From assembly GCF_009176645.1 (NCBI RefSeq), contig NZ_AP019007.1, positions 2,046,001 to 2,110,000 on the forward strand: a DNA stretch of 64,000 nucleotides, in the 5' to 3' direction. The position numbers and the translations under genes were made by a program. Every line of letters begins with the position of its first letter. The first letter of the stretch is position 1. The notes below the pieces were generated by a model. The model saw only the letters and a program-made list of their open reading frames with translations. It was not told the DNA's origin and made no database searches. The DNA is from Enterobacter oligotrophicus (GTDB lineage Bacteria > Pseudomonadota > Gammaproteobacteria > Enterobacterales > Enterobacteriaceae). Positions 32,652 to 42,878 of the stretch are shown piece after piece.

Positions 32652-33464
32652 TCAGGGTCGATAAAGAGCCAGGAGTTCGTCCACCTTTTTACGTGTGCCG
32701 CCATTGCTGCTTATGCTGCGCCGGACTTTAACCTGAAAATGCTTCGCGGCTTTGTACCATTCGCGCGTATCAGGCGTATCGTGATTCGAAATTAACACCG
32801 GAATTCTTTTGCTGACCAGCTTTTCCGCTATCTCCGCCAGACGCGCCTGCTCGGCAGGGCTGAAGCTGTTGGTGTGATAAGCGGTAAAGTTCGCCGTCGC
32901 GGACAGCGGCGCGTAAGGCGGATCGCAGTAGACCACCGAGTTTACATCTGCACGGCTCATACACTCTTCATACGAAAGGCAGTGGAACTCTGCATTCTGC
33001 GCTTTTTTCGCGAAGTGGTACAACTCGTCCTGCGGGAAATAGGGGCGCTTATAGCGGCCAAACGGCACATTGAATTCGCCACGCAGGTTATAACGGCACA
33101 GGCCGTTGTAACCATGACGGTTGAGATAGAGGAACAACAGCGCCCGGCGGAAAGGATCATGGCTCTGATTAAACTCCGCGCGGAACTGGTAGTAGACGTC
33201 CGGGTTGTTGTTCTCAGGCGTAAAGAGCTTGCGCGCCTCATCAACGTACTCATCGGTACGCTGTTTTACGATGTTATAGAGACTGATCAGGTCGCTGTTG
33301 ATATCCGCCAGAATATAACGAGAAAAATCGGTATTCAGAAACACCGATCCCGCTCCCACAAAGGGCTCGATAAGACACTCGCCTTTCGGCAGGTGTTTTT
33401 TAATATCGTCGAGCAGGGGGTATTTGCCCCCTGCCCATTTCAGAAAAGCGCGATTTTTTTTCAT
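32652..33464 (-). CDS. dam: DNA adenine methyltransferase (GATC)
   Basis: Methylates adenine N6 in GATC, guiding mismatch repair, replication timing and phase-variable genes. The 270-residue protein shows the SAM-binding FVGAGSVFLN (residues 35–44) and the catalytic DPPY at 181–184. The C-terminus stops at LLALYRP, about eight residues short of the E. coli protein, outside the conserved core. Confidence 0.98.
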   Translation of the reverse strand: MKKNRAFLKWAGGKYPLLDDIKKHLPKGECLIEPFVGAGSVFLNTDFSRYILADINSDLISLYNIVKQRTDEYVDEARKLFTPENNNPDVYYQFRAEFNQSHDPFRRALLFLYLNRHGYNGLCRYNLRGEFNVPFGRYKRPYFPQDELYHFAKKAQNAEFHCLSYEECMSRADVNSVVYCDPPYAPLSATANFTAYHTNSFSPAEQARLAEIAEKLVSKRIPVLISNHDTPDTREWYKAAKHFQVKVRRSISSNGGTRKKVDELLALYRP

Positions 33465-33531
33465 GCTGACTAACTGATTACACCTTCTCCGGCTGTGGAG
33501 AAAGCTCCGACAGCATCCTGCGCTTTAAACA

Positions 33532-34806
33532 TTACTTCAGATCGGCCTGAACCTGATGAATCGGTTTCGCCCACGGGTTTTTCGCCTGAACATCGGCTGG
33601 CAGCGTCGCCACGGCACGTTTTGCCTCATCTTTGGAAGCATAAACGCCGCTCACCAGCACATACCACGGCTGCCCGTTACGGGTCGTCTGATAAACCACG
33701 TAGTTTTTCAGATTCGATTTTTTCGCCCAACCGTTGAGGTTGTCGTAGTTAGACGAACTGCTCAGCTGCAGCGTGTAATTGCTGGATGGCGCAGATTTCA
33801 GGGAACCGACGTTGCCTGCCGTTTTACCTGCCACAGCGCTGGACGCAGTCGCAGCAGGTGCCGCAGTAGCGGCTGGCGCTGTTGTGGTTGCAGTCGCTTT
33901 CGGCGCAGGCGTTGCCGCTGGTGTTTTAACTGTCTCGCTCACTGCGGGCTTCGTCTGGGCTGGCGCTTTCACTTCAGGCGCTTTTGCCACAGCCTGCGGT
34001 TTGGTTTCACGCTTCGGCTCAATCACTACCTGCTTACGTTCCTGACGCGGGGCTGTCTGCGTCTGGCGCGGTTTGGTTTCCGTTGCAGCGGTTTGCGGCT
34101 GAGCGTGACCACCCCGAATCGGGGCGACGGTCGCAGGTTCGGTTGGCAGCGTAGAGTTGACCACGACGTTGTTCATCTGGTCCTGATTCTGTGGCTGCGT
34201 CAGTGCATTATTCAAATCGCCCTGAACTTCTACACGCTGCTGGCCTTCCGGCGTGACGGGAGCTTGTCCCTGAGTCGGGGTAGGCGACACTGGCGGCAGA
34301 GAGATATCCTGTGCGGTATTACCAGCCGTCTGTTCTGCTGAGGTCGTGCCTGGCGCTGGCTGCGCACCATTCGCCTGATCGGATGCATCGTTACCAGACA
34401 GATTGATGCTCTTCTCAGCAGACGCCGTTTGCTCATTTGAGTTTGTTGATGGCGCTTTCAGCGCGGAGCCGATGCCGACAATCAGCAGCACGAGCACCAG
34501 AACGCCCAACCCCATCATAATGTACTGGCGGGAAGCTGGTTTTGCCGCTGCCACTTTTTTACGTCTGCGCGGGCGACGCTCTACGGGCTCTTCGTCCATT
34601 GAATCTTCTTCGGACTCATAACCCTCTTCTTCTCGCTCATCACGCGCATTGCGGCTGCGCGAAGGGCGACGATCGTCTGCATCCAGGTCAACATCGTCAA
34701 AGTTGATCTGCGGCTCGTTATCACGTTCTGAAGATTGACGAGAACGACCAGTACGACGATCGCTGGGATCGGGTTTCAGCTCGTCTTCTGGTTTGAATTC
34801 ATCCAT
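33532..34806 (-). CDS. damX: Cell division protein DamX (SPOR domain)
   Basis: A 424-residue single-pass inner-membrane protein recruited to the division septum. Residues 1–90 are cytoplasmic and highly charged, residues 95–116 form the membrane segment ([20 protein letters not shown]), a long Pro/Thr/Ala/Gln-rich linker spans about 120–330, and a C-terminal SPOR domain (about 335–420, [14 protein letters not shown]) binds denuded septal peptidoglycan. The alanine/threonine-rich part of the linker is of low complexity and likely varies in length between strains. dam follows after 67 bases. Confidence 0.95.
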   Translation of the reverse strand: MDEFKPEDELKPDPSDRRTGRSRQSSERDNEPQINFDDVDLDADDRRPSRSRNARDEREEEGYESEEDSMDEEPVERRPRRRKKVAAAKPASRQYIMMGLGVLVLVLLIVGIGSALKAPSTNSNEQTASAEKSINLSGNDASDQANGAQPAPGTTSAEQTAGNTAQDISLPPVSPTPTQGQAPVTPEGQQRVEVQGDLNNALTQPQNQDQMNNVVVNSTLPTEPATVAPIRGGHAQPQTAATETKPRQTQTAPRQERKQVVIEPKRETKPQAVAKAPEVKAPAQTKPAVSETVKTPAATPAPKATATTTAPAATAAPAATASSAVAGKTAGNVGSLKSAPSSNYTLQLSSSSNYDNLNGWAKKSNLKNYVVYQTTRNGQPWYVLVSGVYASKDEAKRAVATLPADVQAKNPWAKPIHQVQADLK

Positions 34807-34898
34807 TTAACACCCCACTCAAAGGCTTATGCCAACGACTTTGCATTTCGCCTGAAGCTAAACGACCACCTGTTACAGCGGCCTGACCTTTCTAATAG

Positions 34899-35987
34899 TT
34901 ACGCCTGCTGACAATCAGCAATAGCGCCAAGAACCACGTCGTGCGGCACTCCGCCGCGCACTTCACTTTTCCCTATTGCAAGCGGGAGTACAAGACGCAT
35001 CTCGCCTGCCAATACTTTTTTATCGCGCATCATGTGGGGTAGATACGCCTGCGCAGACATCTCCTGCGGGCCTGAAACCGGCAAGCCAGCACGTTCGAGC
35101 AGCGCGATGATCCGGGCCGTCTCTTCCGGTGTGAACTGACCCAGACGTTCAGACGCACGCGCAGCCATAACCATACCGGCCGCAACCGCTTCGCCGTGAA
35201 GCCAGTTGCCATAGCCCATTTCGGCTTCAATGGCGTGGCCAAACGTATGCCCCAGATTCAGTAAAGCACGTAAGCCGGTTTCACGCTCGTCTGCCGCAAC
35301 GACTTCGGCTTTCAGCTCACAACAACGGCGAATACAGTACGCTAACGCGGGTCCGTCAAGGCGCAGCAGGGCATCCATATTCTCTTCCAGCCAGGTGAAG
35401 AACTCGCCGTCGAGAATAATGCCGTATTTGATCACTTCAGCAAGGCCAGACGCCAGCTCGCGGGCAGGCAAGGTTTTCAGACAGTCGAGATCCACCACCA
35501 CCGAAGCGGGCTGGTAGAACGCGCCAATCATGTTTTTGCCGAGCGGATGGTTAACTGCCGTTTTACCGCCGACAGACGAGTCGACCTGAGACAGCAACGT
35601 GGTAGGAACTTGAATAAAGCGCACGCCACGTTGATAACTTGCGGCGGCAAAACCCGTCAGATCGCCCACAACACCGCCGCCCAGGGCAAGCAGTGTCGTA
35701 TCGCGACCGTGCGGTTTTTGCAGAAGTGCGGTAAAAACGGTATCCAGTACCGTCAGGCTTTTATACTGCTCGCCATCAGGCAGAATCACACTGTCGACCT
35801 TCACGCCCGCCTGCTCAAGCAGGTGACGGACGCGGTCGAGGTAAAGCGGAGCCAGTGTCTCATTGGTGACCAGCATCGCCTGATCACCCGCTTTCAGTGG
35901 TAAGAAGGAAGCTGGGTCGTTAAACAAACCAGCCGCGATGGTGATAGGGTAACTACGTTCCCCGAGAGTAACTGTAATCCTCTCCAT
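34899..35987 (-). CDS. aroB: 3-dehydroquinate synthase
   Basis: The second shikimate-pathway enzyme, turning DAHP into 3-dehydroquinate with NAD+ and a metal ion. It has 362 residues with the NAD loop [15 protein letters not shown] near 100–115 and metal-binding GHTFGHAIE near 268. It follows aroK after 57 bases, and damX comes 92 bases later. Confidence 0.98.
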   Translation of the reverse strand: MERITVTLGERSYPITIAAGLFNDPASFLPLKAGDQAMLVTNETLAPLYLDRVRHLLEQAGVKVDSVILPDGEQYKSLTVLDTVFTALLQKPHGRDTTLLALGGGVVGDLTGFAAASYQRGVRFIQVPTTLLSQVDSSVGGKTAVNHPLGKNMIGAFYQPASVVVDLDCLKTLPARELASGLAEVIKYGIILDGEFFTWLEENMDALLRLDGPALAYCIRRCCELKAEVVAADERETGLRALLNLGHTFGHAIEAEMGYGNWLHGEAVAAGMVMAARASERLGQFTPEETARIIALLERAGLPVSGPQEMSAQAYLPHMMRDKKVLAGEMRLVLPLAIGKSEVRGGVPHDVVLGAIADCQQA

Positions 35988-36044
35988 GACGCGACATCCA
36001 CCTTAAATGCTTTTACCCGCAGGCGAGTGTATATAAAGCCAGAA

Positions 36045-36566
36045 TCAGTTGCTTTCCAGCATATGAATAATCTGGTTTGCAACCACTTTAGCGCTCTGGT
36101 CGTCAGTACGAATGGTCACATCCGCAATCTCTTCGTACAGAGGATTGCGTTCGCCTGCCAGGGCTTCCAGAACTTCACGTGGCGGCGTTTCAACCTGCAG
36201 CAGCGGGCGCTTTTTATCGCGCTGCGTACGTGCCAGCTGTTTTTCAATCGTCGTCTCAAGATAGACCACAACGCCACGGGCGGAGAGACGGTTGCGGGTT
36301 TCGCGAGATTTCACAGAGCCGCCGCCAGTTGCCAGCACAATGCCCTGTTTTTCCGTGAGTTCGTTGATCACTTTTTCTTCTCGGTCACGGAAACCTTCTT
36401 CGCCTTCTACGTCGAAGACCCAGCCCACATCCGCTCCGGTTCGTTTCTCAATCTCTTGATCAGAATCGTAAAATTCCATATTGAGTTGTTGAGCTAACTG
36501 ACGCCCAATAGTGCTTTTGCCGGCACCCATAGGCCCAACCAGAAAGATATTGCGTTTCTCTGCCAT
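36045..36566 (-). CDS. aroK: Shikimate kinase I
   Basis: Phosphorylates shikimate using ATP. ATG at 36566 gives the usual 173 residues ([19 protein letters not shown]); an in-frame ATG at 36620 would add 18 residues with no family match. The P-loop is GPMGAGKS at 11–18; shikimate-binding DSD and the RPLLQ lid are visible. It is the first gene of the aroKB-damX-dam-rpe-gph-trpS unit. Its promoter lies in the 286 bases up to hofQ, where I see no other gene. Confidence 0.98.
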   Translation of the reverse strand: MAEKRNIFLVGPMGAGKSTIGRQLAQQLNMEFYDSDQEIEKRTGADVGWVFDVEGEEGFRDREEKVINELTEKQGIVLATGGGSVKSRETRNRLSARGVVVYLETTIEKQLARTQRDKKRPLLQVETPPREVLEALAGERNPLYEEIADVTIRTDDQSAKVVANQIIHMLESN

Positions 36567-36852
36567 TTTTTCGGTACTACTAAGACTATTCGTTAATGGT
36601 AATCCCCGCTTCGCAGACACCCAGCGTAGCAGGACATGAACTGAAACCTCATATGCAATAGAGCGAGAGTCAGACTAAAAATTATCTCAATACTCCGGCT
36701 TGTTTGGCAACTGATTAAATCACCGTTCCAGCCGCATAAGGCAACAAGACGTAAGACCGACTCAAATCGGTACTCCTTGTATGCTAATTCATGTCCCACG
36801 TCAAACATCTGCAACAATATGAATGCAAAATCATTGCGGGGATCGTTACCCA

Positions 36853-38091
36853 TCAGTGAATACCCACCAGCCGTGGCGTAATAAACACCACCAGTTCACG
36901 CCGTTCATTATCTTTCCCGTCATGACGAAAAAGCTGCCCAAGCCACGGGATATCGCCCAGCCCCGGTACGCTATCCCGCCCGGTTTTATTCTTTTGCGAG
37001 AAAATACCGCCCAGCGCCAGCGTTTCTCCGCTTTTTACTTCCACCTGCGTTTCGATTTCCTGCTTATCAATTGCCAGCGTTTCACCATCCGCCTGCTGTA
37101 GCACCTGCCCAGGCATATTTTCGCTGATATGAAGTTTCAGACGCACGCGGCCCCCCGGCAATACTACCGGCGTGACCTCCATCCCCAACACCGCCTCTTT
37201 GAACTCCACGGAGGTCGCCCCGCTTTCACCGCTGGAGACCTGATACGGGATCTCACTCCCCTGCTTAATGCTGGCCGGTTGCATGTGTGAAGCCAGCAGG
37301 CGCGGGCTGGCGATGATATCGACCTGCTGCTTTTGCTCCAGCGCCGACAGTTCCAGATCCAGCAACCTGCCGTTAATGCGCCCGATATTAAACCCGACAT
37401 GAGTGGTGGCGCTGGCAACCGACAGATCCGCCCCAAGCGTAGTGACTTGCCCAACCTTGCCCGCTTCTGTAGCCTCCGCGAGATTCCATTTCACGCCCAG
37501 TTCGCGAAGACTCTTTTCATTGATCGTGACAATATGTGCCGCCAGCTCCACCTGCTCGACGGGTATGTCCATCTGCTCCGCCCAGCGCTGGATCGCCTCC
37601 TGTACCGTCTGGTTATCCCGTACCAGCAGGCGGTTGGTGCGCTTATCTACAGATAAGCTACCCTTTGGGCTCAGTAGTTTTTCCGCCGTTTTCTGCAGTT
37701 CTCCGGCATCAGCATAGGCAAAGGGGATACTGCGTGATAACAACGGGGCATCAAGCTGCCGACGAGCCTGCTCCTGCTCTTTGCGCGTCTGTTGTTCTCG
37801 TTGCCAGGCCGCAGTATGAACGTAAAAAATACCGCTCTCTTCACGCAGAACAAGCCCGGCGCTGTTCACAACCGTCTGCAGCGCCTGACGCCAGGGCACA
37901 CGCGTCAAATTCAACGTAAGCGACCCGCTAACATCGGGTGACACCACCAGATTACGGTTCTCCTGCGCGACCAACGCCTGTAGCACCTGCACCACCGGAA
38001 CATCATCCACCACGAGGGTGATCGGCCTGGGGGCGACGGCCCACACGGGATGACTGAGCACCATCAACAACAGCACTATCCTTATCTTCAC
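36853..38091 (-). CDS. hofQ: Secretin-like DNA-uptake porin HofQ
   Basis: An outer-membrane secretin of the PilQ/ComE type, needed in E. coli for using DNA as a nutrient. GTG at 38091 gives 412 residues, the E. coli length, with a signal peptide (VKIRIVLLLMVLSHPVWA). N-terminal STN/N0-like domain at about 20–100, N1-like domain at about 115–180, and the secretin core at about 240–410 with VPGLGDIPWLGQLFR near the end. AGGA is ten bases upstream. Its start overlaps hofP by 89 bases, so it is probably coupled to hofP. Confidence 0.9.
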   Translation of the reverse strand: MKIRIVLLLMVLSHPVWAVAPRPITLVVDDVPVVQVLQALVAQENRNLVVSPDVSGSLTLNLTRVPWRQALQTVVNSAGLVLREESGIFYVHTAAWQREQQTRKEQEQARRQLDAPLLSRSIPFAYADAGELQKTAEKLLSPKGSLSVDKRTNRLLVRDNQTVQEAIQRWAEQMDIPVEQVELAAHIVTINEKSLRELGVKWNLAEATEAGKVGQVTTLGADLSVASATTHVGFNIGRINGRLLDLELSALEQKQQVDIIASPRLLASHMQPASIKQGSEIPYQVSSGESGATSVEFKEAVLGMEVTPVVLPGGRVRLKLHISENMPGQVLQQADGETLAIDKQEIETQVEVKSGETLALGGIFSQKNKTGRDSVPGLGDIPWLGQLFRHDGKDNERRELVVFITPRLVGIH

Positions 38092-38407
38092 TCTTTTTTG
38101 TTCCTTCTCGTTGCCATGTCCATTGTTTCGGCTCGCATTTTTCGCCGACATCCACCGTCAGTTCATGTTCATCCATAGCAGTAACCCGCCATCCCACAGC
38201 GACGCGCTCGTCCACCGTCACGCGGTGCCAGCGCTTTTTTCCATCCTGCAAAATGCCTGTTCCTGTGTTCCCCTTCACCATCCCGTGGTATCGCCACTGG
38301 GCAAGCTGCCCTGCCGCACAGAGATCTTCCGGTGGCTGGAAAGGATCACGCATCCCCGTCAGGAACAACAACGGACACAAAACCAGGTAACGCATCTTAT
38401 TGCGCAT
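38003..38407 (-). CDS. hofP: DNA-utilization protein HofP (PilP-like)
   Basis: A 134-residue exported protein, the same length as E. coli HofP. The hydrophobic start (MRNKMRYLVLCPLLFLTG) is followed by the conserved MRDPFQPPEDLC. I use ATG 38407, seven bases after GGAG; it overlaps hofO by 11 bases. ATG 38395 is an alternative. Its last 89 bases also code for the start of hofQ in another frame. Likely links the inner-membrane HofNO to the HofQ secretin. Confidence 0.82.
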   Translation of the reverse strand: MRNKMRYLVLCPLLFLTGMRDPFQPPEDLCAAGQLAQWRYHGMVKGNTGTGILQDGKKRWHRVTVDERVAVGWRVTAMDEHELTVDVGEKCEPKQWTWQREGTKKSEDKDSAVVDGAQSSRVGRRPQADHPRGG

Positions 38408-38858
38408 GGTTGATCTCCAGCTGTATGCGCACACGCAGAAGCGTCCCCTGCGGGATGATGTCAAACAGGCTCACCCGCACGTCCCGCAACGCCAGCCGGG
38501 AGAACAACGCCGGAATATCCGACCAACCCGCGTCCAGCGCCAACTCTCCTCCACTCTGCTGCGGTTTCCAGTGCACCAGCGTCACACCGTGAGCCTGGAA
38601 TTCCAGAGGAGAAAAGGGTTGAACTGGCCGTGCTACGCCCGCTTCTGGTGTCGGGTGTTGCCGTCTGACCACGGGCCACAGCGAGGCATTTGTCTGACGT
38701 GTCCGGTTCACCTGTGCGTTGAGTTCTTCACTCTGACGATTGACGGGCCTGACCAGCATCCCCCAGATAACCAGAGCCACGACGCACGACACCACACACC
38801 AGCCAAGCACCCGTATAGCAGGACGGCTTTCACACCAGCGTTGAAAGATGAGATCCAC
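38397..38858 (-). CDS. hofO: DNA-utilization protein HofO (PilO-like)
   Basis: A 153-residue protein with one membrane segment at about 16–36 and a periplasmic part with the family segment FSPLEFQAHGVTLVHW. It starts with GTG at 38858, three bases after hofN. E. coli HofO is 146 residues and only moderately similar, so the call rests on both motif and position. Confidence 0.8.
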   Translation of the reverse strand: MDLIFQRWCESRPAIRVLGWCVVSCVVALVIWGMLVRPVNRQSEELNAQVNRTRQTNASLWPVVRRQHPTPEAGVARPVQPFSPLEFQAHGVTLVHWKPQQSGGELALDAGWSDIPALFSRLALRDVRVSLFDIIPQGTLLRVRIQLEINHAQ

Positions 38859-38861
38859 CCG

Positions 38862-39353
38862 CTACCCCCGGCTGTTCAGCTGAAAAGTGAACATCCAGCG
38901 TCCCTGGCTATCCTGCTGCAATTCACCGGCCGTGCCTGGGCTAAAACCGGTTATCCGTTTAAGCGCGTCCGCCATAGCAGAAAGTGCCGGTAGCGTGGCG
39001 GCATACCCGGTCAACATCAGCGAAGGTGGCTGATAGCGTAGCGCCGTCAGCCACACCTGAGCTGGAATCACATCAGAGAGCGAGTCCAGCATCGGTTGCC
39101 AGGCTATCTGCGGCGGCAGCGTGGTTGGAGGTGTTGGTGTAGCCACGCTCCGGCGCGCGTTAAGCGCCTGTTGCACCGCATACATTCCCGTCAGTTCAGT
39201 TTGCAGGGCACGCCGTTTTACGGTGCTGTTCATTCGCAGGATGAGAGCAACAGCCAGCGTGACCAGCAACGTCGCGGTAAACAGCACACACCAGAAACGC
39301 AGGCAGCGGGCACGTCGTTGTTGCCTCCAGGGTAAAAGATTCGCCATGCTCAT
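38862..39353 (-). CDS. hofN: DNA-utilization protein HofN (PilN-like)
   Basis: A 163-residue inner-membrane protein. The start MSMANLLPWRQQRRARCLRF carries the PilN-type NLLPWR motif that docks on HofM, followed by a membrane segment at about 22–42. ATG 39353 overlaps the hofM stop (ATGA) and lies seven bases after GAGG. The periplasmic part diverges strongly from E. coli HofN, as is usual for this gene. Confidence 0.83.
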   Translation of the reverse strand: MSMANLLPWRQQRRARCLRFWCVLFTATLLVTLAVALILRMNSTVKRRALQTELTGMYAVQQALNARRSVATPTPPTTLPPQIAWQPMLDSLSDVIPAQVWLTALRYQPPSLMLTGYAATLPALSAMADALKRITGFSPGTAGELQQDSQGRWMFTFQLNSRG

Positions 39354-40126
39354 CCCGCGACCTCGCTCATGGCCAGCGCCAGTGCGACGGTGAATCCGGC
39401 CCCATCCGCAGGCAGCGGTGGCTGACAGCGAGCCAGCGTTTCCCACGGATCGCGATCTGCATCAAACAGGGCGATATCTGTCGGAGCCAGCGCAAGCAAG
39501 GCTGCCAGTTCGTCGGCGTTCGCCGCCTCGGTGGTAAAACGTCGCCCCCACTGATGTCGCATCGCCCACAGCCACTGGTGCTCATCGCGCCAGGCGACAC
39601 ACGTCGCAGGTGCAACCACAGAAAGAAAGTTCGCCAGCGCCCCGGCATCCGGGATAATCGCCGCCAGGTGCAAGCGCAGCGCTTTCGCCAGCGTCAGAAG
39701 CGTGTCGACCTCTTTGTTTTGCGCGGCGGTGACATGGAATGTGTTGCTAAACGTGTCTTGTGCATAATCGAAACAGAGCGTCTCGACGGGCATCTCCAGT
39801 TCACGTGATAACGCGGAACCCACCCACGAGACCTGTTCACTGTCGCGCAGTGAAATAGCCGGACGAGGCAACACCCTCTGCAAGGTACGTGCTGCAGGGA
39901 ATGAGAGAAATATCCGGTGATGGTGCGGCAGCGTTCGTCGCCAGTCGCGTAGCGCGTCAACCAGTTGTTGTGGCCTGAGGATCTTTCCGTCACGGATGAT
40001 GCCCTCCGTCAGCGGAACAGACCACCAGCGGCGCAAGCACCATGCCGATTTCTCTTTGATCAGCGCAACGATCAGCGCTTTATCTTGTTGAATATGAACG
40101 CCGGTTTGCCATGTTTTGAAAGCCAT
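39350..40126 (-). CDS. hofM: DNA-utilization protein HofM (PilM-like)
   Basis: A 258-residue actin-like cytoplasmic protein related to PilM. The start MAFKTWQTGVHIQQDKAL is the family N-terminus. It heads hofMNOPQ, the enteric remnant of type IV pilus/competence assembly genes used in E. coli for DNA catabolism. It is divergent from mrcA across 120 bases that must hold both promoters. Confidence 0.85.
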   Translation of the reverse strand: MAFKTWQTGVHIQQDKALIVALIKEKSAWCLRRWWSVPLTEGIIRDGKILRPQQLVDALRDWRRTLPHHHRIFLSFPAARTLQRVLPRPAISLRDSEQVSWVGSALSRELEMPVETLCFDYAQDTFSNTFHVTAAQNKEVDTLLTLAKALRLHLAAIIPDAGALANFLSVVAPATCVAWRDEHQWLWAMRHQWGRRFTTEAANADELAALLALAPTDIALFDADRDPWETLARCQPPLPADGAGFTVALALAMSEVAG

Positions 40127-40246
40127 GCTTCACGATCTCCTTATCGCCCGTCGCCTTGACGGCTATATCAATGAATCAGGCTTGCCTTTATACTACCGCG
40201 CGATTGTTTAGAAACTGCCCAAGTGAAACCAAATGGGAAATCTCCG

Positions 40247-42799
40247 GTGAAGTTCGTAAAGTATTTATTGATCCTTGCAGTCTGTTGCATTCTGCTGGGA
40301 GCAGGCTCGATTTATGGTTTGTACAAATATATTGAGCCGCAGCTGCCTGATGTTGCCACGCTTCGCGATGTGCGACTCCAGATCCCTATGCAGGTCTATA
40401 GCGCCGATGGCGAGTTAATGGCGCAATATGGCGAAAAACGCCGTATCCCGCTGACCTTAAACCAAATCCCGCCCGTGATGGTGAAAGCCTTCATTGCCAC
40501 CGAGGACAGCCGTTTTTACGAGCACCACGGCGTCGATCCGGTCGGTATTTTCCGTGCCGCAAGCGTGGCGCTGTTCTCCGGCCATGCGTCTCAGGGGGCG
40601 AGTACTATTACGCAGCAGCTTGCGCGTAACTTCTTCCTCAGCCCTGAAAAAACGCTGATGCGTAAGATCAAAGAGGTGTTCCTCGCGATCCGCATTGAGC
40701 AACTGCTGAGCAAAGACGAGATCCTTGAGCTTTACCTCAACAAGATCTACCTGGGCTACCGCGCCTATGGCGTCGGCGCTGCTGCGCAGGTTTACTTCGG
40801 AAAACCGATTGAACAGTTAACGCTTAGCGAAATGGCGACCATTGCCGGTTTGCCAAAAGCGCCGTCGACCTTTAACCCGCTCTACTCGCTGGATCGCGCC
40901 ACCGCGCGGCGTAACGTTGTGCTGTCACGTATGTTGAGTGAAGGCTATATCAGCCAGACCGAGTACGACCAGGCACATAACGATGTCATCGACGCTAACT
41001 ACCATGCGCCGGAAATTGCGTTCTCCGCACCCTACCTGACGGAGATGGTTCGTCAGGAGATGGTTCGCCGCTACGGTGAAAATGCTTACGAAGATGGTTA
41101 TCGCGTTTACACCACCGTAACCCGCAAAGTGCAGCAGGCCGCGCAGCAGGCGGTGCGTAACAACGTGATGGATTACGATATGCGCCACGGCTATCGCGGC
41201 CCGTCTAACGTGCTGTGGAAAGTGGGTGAAAGCGCATGGGACAGTAAAAAGATTACTGACTCGCTGAAAACCCTGCCGACCTATGGTCCGCTACTGCCCG
41301 CGGTTGTGACGCAAGCCAACCCGCAGGAAGCCGTAGCGTTAATGGCGGATGGTACGTCCGTTTCTCTGCGCATGGACGGTATCCGCTGGGCGCGTCCGTA
41401 CCGCTCCGATACCCTGCAAGGGCCGACGCCACGTAAAGTGACCGACGCCGTTCAGATCGGCCAGCAAATCTGGGTGCGTCAGGTGGGTGATGCCTGGTGG
41501 CTGGCGCAAGTTCCGGACGTGAACTCTGCACTGGTATCCATTAATCCGCAGAACGGTGCCGTGATGGCGCTGGTGGGTGGGTTTGATTTTAACCAGAGCA
41601 AATTTAACCGCGCCACGCAGGCGCTGCGTCAGGTCGGCTCCAACATTAAGCCGTTCCTCTACACCGCAGCGATGGATAAAGGACTGACGCTCGCCAGCAT
41701 TCTCAACGACGTGCCGATTTCCCGCTGGGATGCCGGTGCTGGTTCTGACTGGCAGCCGAAGAACTCCCCGGCTCAGTACGCGGGCCCTATTCGTCTTCGT
41801 CAGGGTCTGGGACAGTCGAAAAACGTGGTCATGGTTCGCGCAATGCGCGCGATGGGCGTCGACTATGCGGCTGAGTACCTGCAACGCTTCGGCTTCCCGG
41901 CACAGAATATCGTCCATACCGAATCGCTGGCGCTGGGCTCTGCCTCCTTTACACCGCTTCAGGTCGCGCGCGGTTACTCGGTGATGGCTAACGGCGGGTT
42001 CCTGATCGATCCGTATTTCATCAGTAAAATCGAAAACGACCAGGGCGGCGTCCTGTTCGAAGCGAAACCGAAAATCGCCTGTGCCGAGTGCGACATTCCG
42101 GTGATTTATGGTGATACGCCGAAGTCCAATGTTCTTGAGAACAAAGACATGGAAGACGTCGCGATCTCCCAGGAACAGCAGAATTTAGCCGTACCACAAC
42201 CTCAGCTGGAGCAGGCTAACCAGGCGCTGGTGGCGCAGAGCGGTGCGCAAGAGTATGCCCCGCATGTGATCAACACGCCGCTGTCATTCCTGATCAAAAG
42301 CGCGCTGAACACCAACATCTTCGGTGAACCCGGCTGGCAGGGAACTGGCTGGCGCGCAGGCCGTGATTTGCAGCGTCATGACATTGGCGGCAAAACCGGG
42401 ACGACCAACAGTTCGAAAGATGCGTGGTTCTCAGGCTACGGTCCGGGAGTGGTGACTTCAGTCTGGATCGGCTTTGACGATCATCGTCGTGATTTGGGGC
42501 GCACCACGGCCTCTGGCGCGATTAAAGATCAGATTTCCGGTTATGAAGGCGGCGCAAAGAGTGCGCAACCAGCCTGGGATGCTTACATGAAAGCCGTTCT
42601 GGAAGGTGTACCGGAACAGCCGTTGACGCCACCACCGGGTGTGGTCACCGTCAATATTGACCGCAGCACCGGGCAGCTTGCTAACGGTGGTAACAGCCGC
42701 GAAGAGTATTTCATCGAGGGCACACAGCCAACCACGCAGGCGGTGCATGAGGTGGGTACAACGCTCATTGATAACGGCGAGACGCACGAGCTGTTTTAA
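40247..42799 (+). CDS. mrcA: Penicillin-binding protein 1A
   Basis: A bifunctional murein synthase with glycosyltransferase and transpeptidase activity. GTG 40247, with GGGA eight bases upstream, gives 850 residues as in E. coli; an in-frame GTG at 40223 would add eight residues. Membrane anchor at 4–24; glycosyltransferase with EDSRFYEHHGVDP near 82 and GASTITQQLARN near 115; transpeptidase with GSNIKPF near 465 and KTGTT near 710. The protein faces the periplasm. Confidence 0.98.
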   Translation: MKFVKYLLILAVCCILLGAGSIYGLYKYIEPQLPDVATLRDVRLQIPMQVYSADGELMAQYGEKRRIPLTLNQIPPVMVKAFIATEDSRFYEHHGVDPVGIFRAASVALFSGHASQGASTITQQLARNFFLSPEKTLMRKIKEVFLAIRIEQLLSKDEILELYLNKIYLGYRAYGVGAAAQVYFGKPIEQLTLSEMATIAGLPKAPSTFNPLYSLDRATARRNVVLSRMLSEGYISQTEYDQAHNDVIDANYHAPEIAFSAPYLTEMVRQEMVRRYGENAYEDGYRVYTTVTRKVQQAAQQAVRNNVMDYDMRHGYRGPSNVLWKVGESAWDSKKITDSLKTLPTYGPLLPAVVTQANPQEAVALMADGTSVSLRMDGIRWARPYRSDTLQGPTPRKVTDAVQIGQQIWVRQVGDAWWLAQVPDVNSALVSINPQNGAVMALVGGFDFNQSKFNRATQALRQVGSNIKPFLYTAAMDKGLTLASILNDVPISRWDAGAGSDWQPKNSPAQYAGPIRLRQGLGQSKNVVMVRAMRAMGVDYAAEYLQRFGFPAQNIVHTESLALGSASFTPLQVARGYSVMANGGFLIDPYFISKIENDQGGVLFEAKPKIACAECDIPVIYGDTPKSNVLENKDMEDVAISQEQQNLAVPQPQLEQANQALVAQSGAQEYAPHVINTPLSFLIKSALNTNIFGEPGWQGTGWRAGRDLQRHDIGGKTGTTNSSKDAWFSGYGPGVVTSVWIGFDDHRRDLGRTTASGAIKDQISGYEGGAKSAQPAWDAYMKAVLEGVPEQPLTPPPGVVTVNIDRSTGQLANGGNSREEYFIEGTQPTTQAVHEVGTTLIDNGETHELF

Positions 42800-42807
42800 A
42801 CAATAAA

Positions 42808-42829
42808 ATGCCCGATAAAAATCGGGCAT
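42808..42829 (+). terminator. mrcA terminator
   Basis: ATGCCCGAT-AAAA-ATCGGGCAT is a perfect stem with a 4-base loop, nine bases after the mrcA stop. The following bases are not T-rich, but the REP unit at 42839 adds a second hairpin ending in a T run. Confidence 0.65.
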
Positions 42830-42838
42830 AACATCGCA

Positions 42839-42875
42839 GGCCGGGTAAGGCGAAGCCGTCACCCGGCTTTTTTAT
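42839..42875. repeat. Single REP unit
   Basis: GGCCGGGTAAGGCGAAGCCG followed by TCACCCGGC and TTTTTT lies between convergent mrcA and nudE. It is the same type as the other REP units, and with its T run may also act as a terminator for mrcA. Confidence 0.8.
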
Positions 42876-42878
42876 GGG

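Noticed and set aside
36597..36850. A possible small gene between aroK and hofQ on the minus strand
   Set aside because: It lacks a ribosome site and family features and lies in the expected aroK promoter region.
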